Below are positions 35,609 through 37,982 of a DNA stretch of 37,982 bases, piece after piece. Positions within the stretch are counted from its first letter, which is position 1, and each line of letters begins with the position of its first letter. The stretch is from Vibrio aestuarianus (lineage in GTDB: Bacteria; Pseudomonadota; Gammaproteobacteria; Enterobacterales; Vibrionaceae): assembly GCF_012395185.1 (NCBI RefSeq), contig NZ_JAAZTU010000037.1, forward strand, positions 1-37,982, given 5' to 3'. The notes below the pieces were generated by a model. The model made no database searches. It saw only the letters and a program-made list of their open reading frames with translations, and was not told the origin of the DNA. The translations under genes and the position numbers were made by a program.

Positions 35609-35646
35609 AAAACATGTATTTTTTTCACCAATAAACTGCATGTTTT
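35609..35646. promoter_or_regulatory. Adhesin / channel divergent regulatory region with inverted repeat
   Basis: The 332-base gap 35511-35842 separates the divergent adhesin and channel genes and is AT-rich. Inside it, AAAACATG (35609-35616) and CATGTTTT (35639-35646) form a perfect inverted repeat with arm centres 30 bp apart, about three helical turns. That suits a regulator dimer pair or looping, but is unproven. No gene was seen in the gap and no -10/-35 pair could be set with confidence. Confidence 0.35.
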
Positions 35647-35842
35647 AAAGTTATTTTATTTCCGAACAAAACATCATATCTTACGCGACCTGTTTTTGGT
35701 GGATCAACGTTCGTAATCACTACGTTTCTAATGAAGCAATGACTTATCGTCAATAGATTTAAACTACGCAACGTTCACTTATATATATTCGAATTTATAT
35801 AGTTTTAAATATTGAGATTAATATTATTTTAGGAGACTCTCT

Positions 35843-37156
35843 GTGAAATTAAGCAGTATCAGCATTGCGTGTTGTGGCTTATTTATTGCGCTTCCTTCTA
35901 ATGCACAAACGTTAGAACAGGCGGTAGCAATTACCTTTGCAACCAATCCTGATATAAAGAGTGCATTTAACGAGTACATGAGCAAACTGTATATTGTCGA
36001 TCAATCAACTGGGGCTTATAAACCTCGTATTGATATCGATGCGGGCATTGGCTATGAGGGGATAAACCCGGCAAATTCGACTGGTAACAAAAACACAGAT
36101 ATGACTCGCAAAGACGCATCTATAACTCTGACTCAGTTGATTTGGGATGGGTCTAAAACCCTACATGATATTGACCGAACTTCGGCAGATGCAGAGTCAT
36201 TACGTTATCAATTGCTTTCTGATGCACAGAGTGTGGCCCTCGAAGTGATTAATGCTTACCTTGATGTACTTAAGGCACAAAAGTTTATGGAGCTTTCTGC
36301 AAGTAATCTTAGTACACATGAGCGTATCTATGTTGATATTAAAAAGCGTAAAGATTCTGGGATAGGTTCAGTTGCTGATCTTACTCAAGTTGAAGCTCGC
36401 TTGGCCAAAGCTCACAGCAACATACTCGCAGCACAAAATAACTATAAAGATACGCAAACGATTTTCTTTAAGTTGGTTGGCGAAGTCCCACACGATCTAA
36501 TATTCCCACACGCTGATAAAAACTTCATTCCGGCAACTCTTGATGAAGCAAAAACTCAAGCCTTTGAAAACCATCCAGTTATCAAAATAGCTCGAGCGGA
36601 TGTCGACTCAGCAAAATTCCAATATAAGCAAGTTGATGCAAATAATTTCCCGGTTATTTCATTTGAAGCAGCACAAAACTGGCGCAATGACTCTGGTGGT
36701 ATCGAAGGCAGCAGCGCAGATACCACTGCGATGCTTCGTGTTCGCTATAACCTTTATAACGGTGGTCGAGATTCGGCAAACGCGGACACTATGGCCTACC
36801 AACTCAACAAAGCGAAAGACCTGCTAGAACGCGCTTATCGGGGGGTTGAACAAGAAATTCATCTTTCGTGGAATGCACTTGAGCTGACAAATCTACAAAA
36901 AAACTTTTTGGCTCAACATGTTGACTCTGCATCGAATACTGTTATCGCATACCAGAAGCAATACAGCTTAGGTAGGCGTACTTTGCTTGACTTATTAAAC
37001 ACTGAAAATGAGTTATTCGAGTCGCGCAAAGGCTACATAGAAGCCCAGTTCGCACAGCAGTACGCCAAATACCGTGTTCTGACTTCAACCGGAAACCTAC
37101 GTGATGCGCTACGCATTGATATTCCAAAAGAGTGGACTCAACCAGTGGAGTACTAA
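35843..37156 (+). CDS. TolC/LapE-family outer-membrane channel of a type I secretion system
   Basis: The 437-aa product has a signal peptide (about 1-21, ending SNA) and the outer-membrane efflux protein fold, two internally related halves of long helices and short strands. Typical segments: LEQAVAITFATNPDIKSA, LTQLIWDGSKTLHDIDR, RVRYNLYNGGRDSANADT and YQKQYSLGRRTLLDLLNTENEL. It resembles the AggA/LapE subgroup that exports RTX adhesins. The start is a GTG at 35843, with AGGAG (35831-35835) 7 bases upstream. It is divergent from the adhesin and followed after 5 bases by an OmpA-like gene, forming an operon. It very likely exports, and may hold, the adhesin. Confidence 0.93.
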   Translation: MKLSSISIACCGLFIALPSNAQTLEQAVAITFATNPDIKSAFNEYMSKLYIVDQSTGAYKPRIDIDAGIGYEGINPANSTGNKNTDMTRKDASITLTQLIWDGSKTLHDIDRTSADAESLRYQLLSDAQSVALEVINAYLDVLKAQKFMELSASNLSTHERIYVDIKKRKDSGIGSVADLTQVEARLAKAHSNILAAQNNYKDTQTIFFKLVGEVPHDLIFPHADKNFIPATLDEAKTQAFENHPVIKIARADVDSAKFQYKQVDANNFPVISFEAAQNWRNDSGGIEGSSADTTAMLRVRYNLYNGGRDSANADTMAYQLNKAKDLLERAYRGVEQEIHLSWNALELTNLQKNFLAQHVDSASNTVIAYQKQYSLGRRTLLDLLNTENELFESRKGYIEAQFAQQYAKYRVLTSTGNLRDALRIDIPKEWTQPVEY

Positions 37157-37161
37157 ACACT

Positions 37162-37779
37162 ATGAAAAATATTATATTAACGGCTTTAGTTCTGACTATA
37201 CTGAGCCTAAATGTCACATTTGCAAACGATGGTATGGATTATATCCCGACTCCAAAAACCAATCAGATTGCCGACCTGCAAGACGCAGACGATGATGGTG
37301 TGATCAATGCTCGCGACCTCTGTACCGGCACCCCAATCGCCGCAGAAGTCGATAACGACGGCTGTGAAACCTACGTCAACAAAAAAGAACAATACCAGCT
37401 TAAGATCTTATTTGATAACGACTCTAGCCATATAAAGAGTGTTTTCCAACGTAAGGGCACTGAGCTAGCGGCTTTCCTAAATAAGTACCCTGAGACCTCT
37501 ATAGAAATACAAGGATATGCAAGTAAAGTAGGCGATACAAAGTATAATTACGATCTGGCCCGTCGACGGGCAGAGAACGTGCGCAACCTGCTGATTGAAA
37601 AAGGCATTGACAGCCAGCGATTAAAAATCGTTAGTTATGGTGACACTCATTTGGCCGCATTAGGTCTCGATGAAGTCAGCCACGCCTTAAACCGCCGTGT
37701 CACTGCTACAGTTATCGGTCATAAAGGCATGGTTAAAAACGAATGGACAATATTTACCACCATTCCTAAGGTCAACTAA
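37162..37779 (+). CDS. OmpA-family outer-membrane / peptidoglycan-associated protein
   Basis: The 205-aa product has a signal peptide (MKNIILTALVLTILSLNVTFA). A short thrombospondin type 3-like calcium stretch follows (DADDDGVINARDLCTGTP, then VDNDGC, with two cysteines in the usual spacing). The C-terminal OmpA domain (about 85-200) has IEIQGYASKVGDTKYNYDLARRRAENVRNLL and NRRVTATV, which binds peptidoglycan in relatives. There is no N-terminal beta barrel and no lipobox. It begins 5 bases after the channel gene. I place the start at ATG 37162 because the signal peptide begins there, rather than at an upstream in-frame start inside the channel gene. It may brace the secretion channel to the cell wall (inference). 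Confidence 0.9.
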   Translation: MKNIILTALVLTILSLNVTFANDGMDYIPTPKTNQIADLQDADDDGVINARDLCTGTPIAAEVDNDGCETYVNKKEQYQLKILFDNDSSHIKSVFQRKGTELAAFLNKYPETSIEIQGYASKVGDTKYNYDLARRRAENVRNLLIEKGIDSQRLKIVSYGDTHLAALGLDEVSHALNRRVTATVIGHKGMVKNEWTIFTTIPKVN

Positions 37780-37784
37780 TTCGT

Positions 37785-37820
37785 AGCCCTAAGTATTTTA
37801 TATTAATTATTTGGGGCTTT
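37785..37820 (+). terminator. Possible terminator after the OmpA-like gene
   Basis: AGCCCTAA (37785-37792) can pair with TTGGGGCT (37811-37818), including one G-U, before a short T run. The loop is 18 nt, so it is weak. If real it would separate the channel/OmpA unit from anything further right. Nothing else could be recognised in 37821-37982, which is AT-rich and gene-free. Confidence 0.35.
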
Positions 37821-37982
37821 CATCCATGGTTCGTCTACAGAAAATAAAATAGATTTAATATTAATCTCTTATATAGCAAAAAACGCCAATCAATATTCCA
37901 CAAATTTCATCTAACCTTTAGTTGCATATTAATTTCGATTATAAAAAATCACCCCACATCCGGAAAGAATGCCGAACTATTC

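Overview
The window reads as chromosomal DNA of a Vibrio-like gammaproteobacterium. Nearly every protein looks like a Vibrio family member, and the gene order (pflB / chemoreceptor / pflA / yfbU, prkA-yeaH-spoVR, comEC-msbA-lpxK-ycaR-kdsB, lolCDE, a degenerate PilZ gene, mfd, csiV) resembles what I recall of Vibrio chromosome I. The species cannot be told from this view. The first ~125 bases are not normal genomic DNA: positions 56-125 match, in order and with correct spacing, an Illumina P5 adapter, an 8-nt index and the Nextera read-1/mosaic-end adapter, so this is probably a contig end carrying library adapter.

Layout. 126-7884: anaerobic pyruvate metabolism (pflB, pflA), interrupted by an LpxR-like outer-membrane lipid A deacylase and a convergent chemoreceptor, then a CbiM-like membrane protein and yfbU. 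8160-13006: the prkA(yeaG)-yeaH-spoVR(ycgB) stress/starvation cluster, with a possible weak sigma-54 promoter and a strong hairpin between prkA and yeaH. 13187-13708: a cytochrome b561. 13764-19711 (minus strand): comEC-msbA-lpxK-ycaR-kdsB, which covers DNA uptake and lipid A/Kdo supply and flipping, tightly packed with overlapping ends. 19718-20227: a DUF2062 membrane protein whose start codon lies only 6 bases from the divergent comEC start. 20331-20458: a 128-bp ERIC-type element. 20498-23630 (minus strand): lolC-lolD-lolE for lipoprotein release. 23796-29250: degenerate PilZ gene, mfd, csiV and a GNAT acetyltransferase.

29313-37779 is the accessory and most interesting part. It holds a 2065-residue type-I-secreted RTX adhesin on the minus strand, with three almost identical 324-bp repeats, two von Willebrand A domains and an unassigned ~170-residue module. 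Divergent from it are a LapE/TolC-type outer-membrane channel and an OmpA-like protein. The ABC transporter and membrane-fusion partners expected for a type I system are not in the window and may lie past its right edge. The adhesin start is preceded by a G8 + T7 homopolymer pair (coding strand). One extra base there would put an upstream ATG in frame, so phase variation or a sequencing indel should be considered. No tRNA, rRNA, CRISPR array, insertion sequence or prophage was seen.
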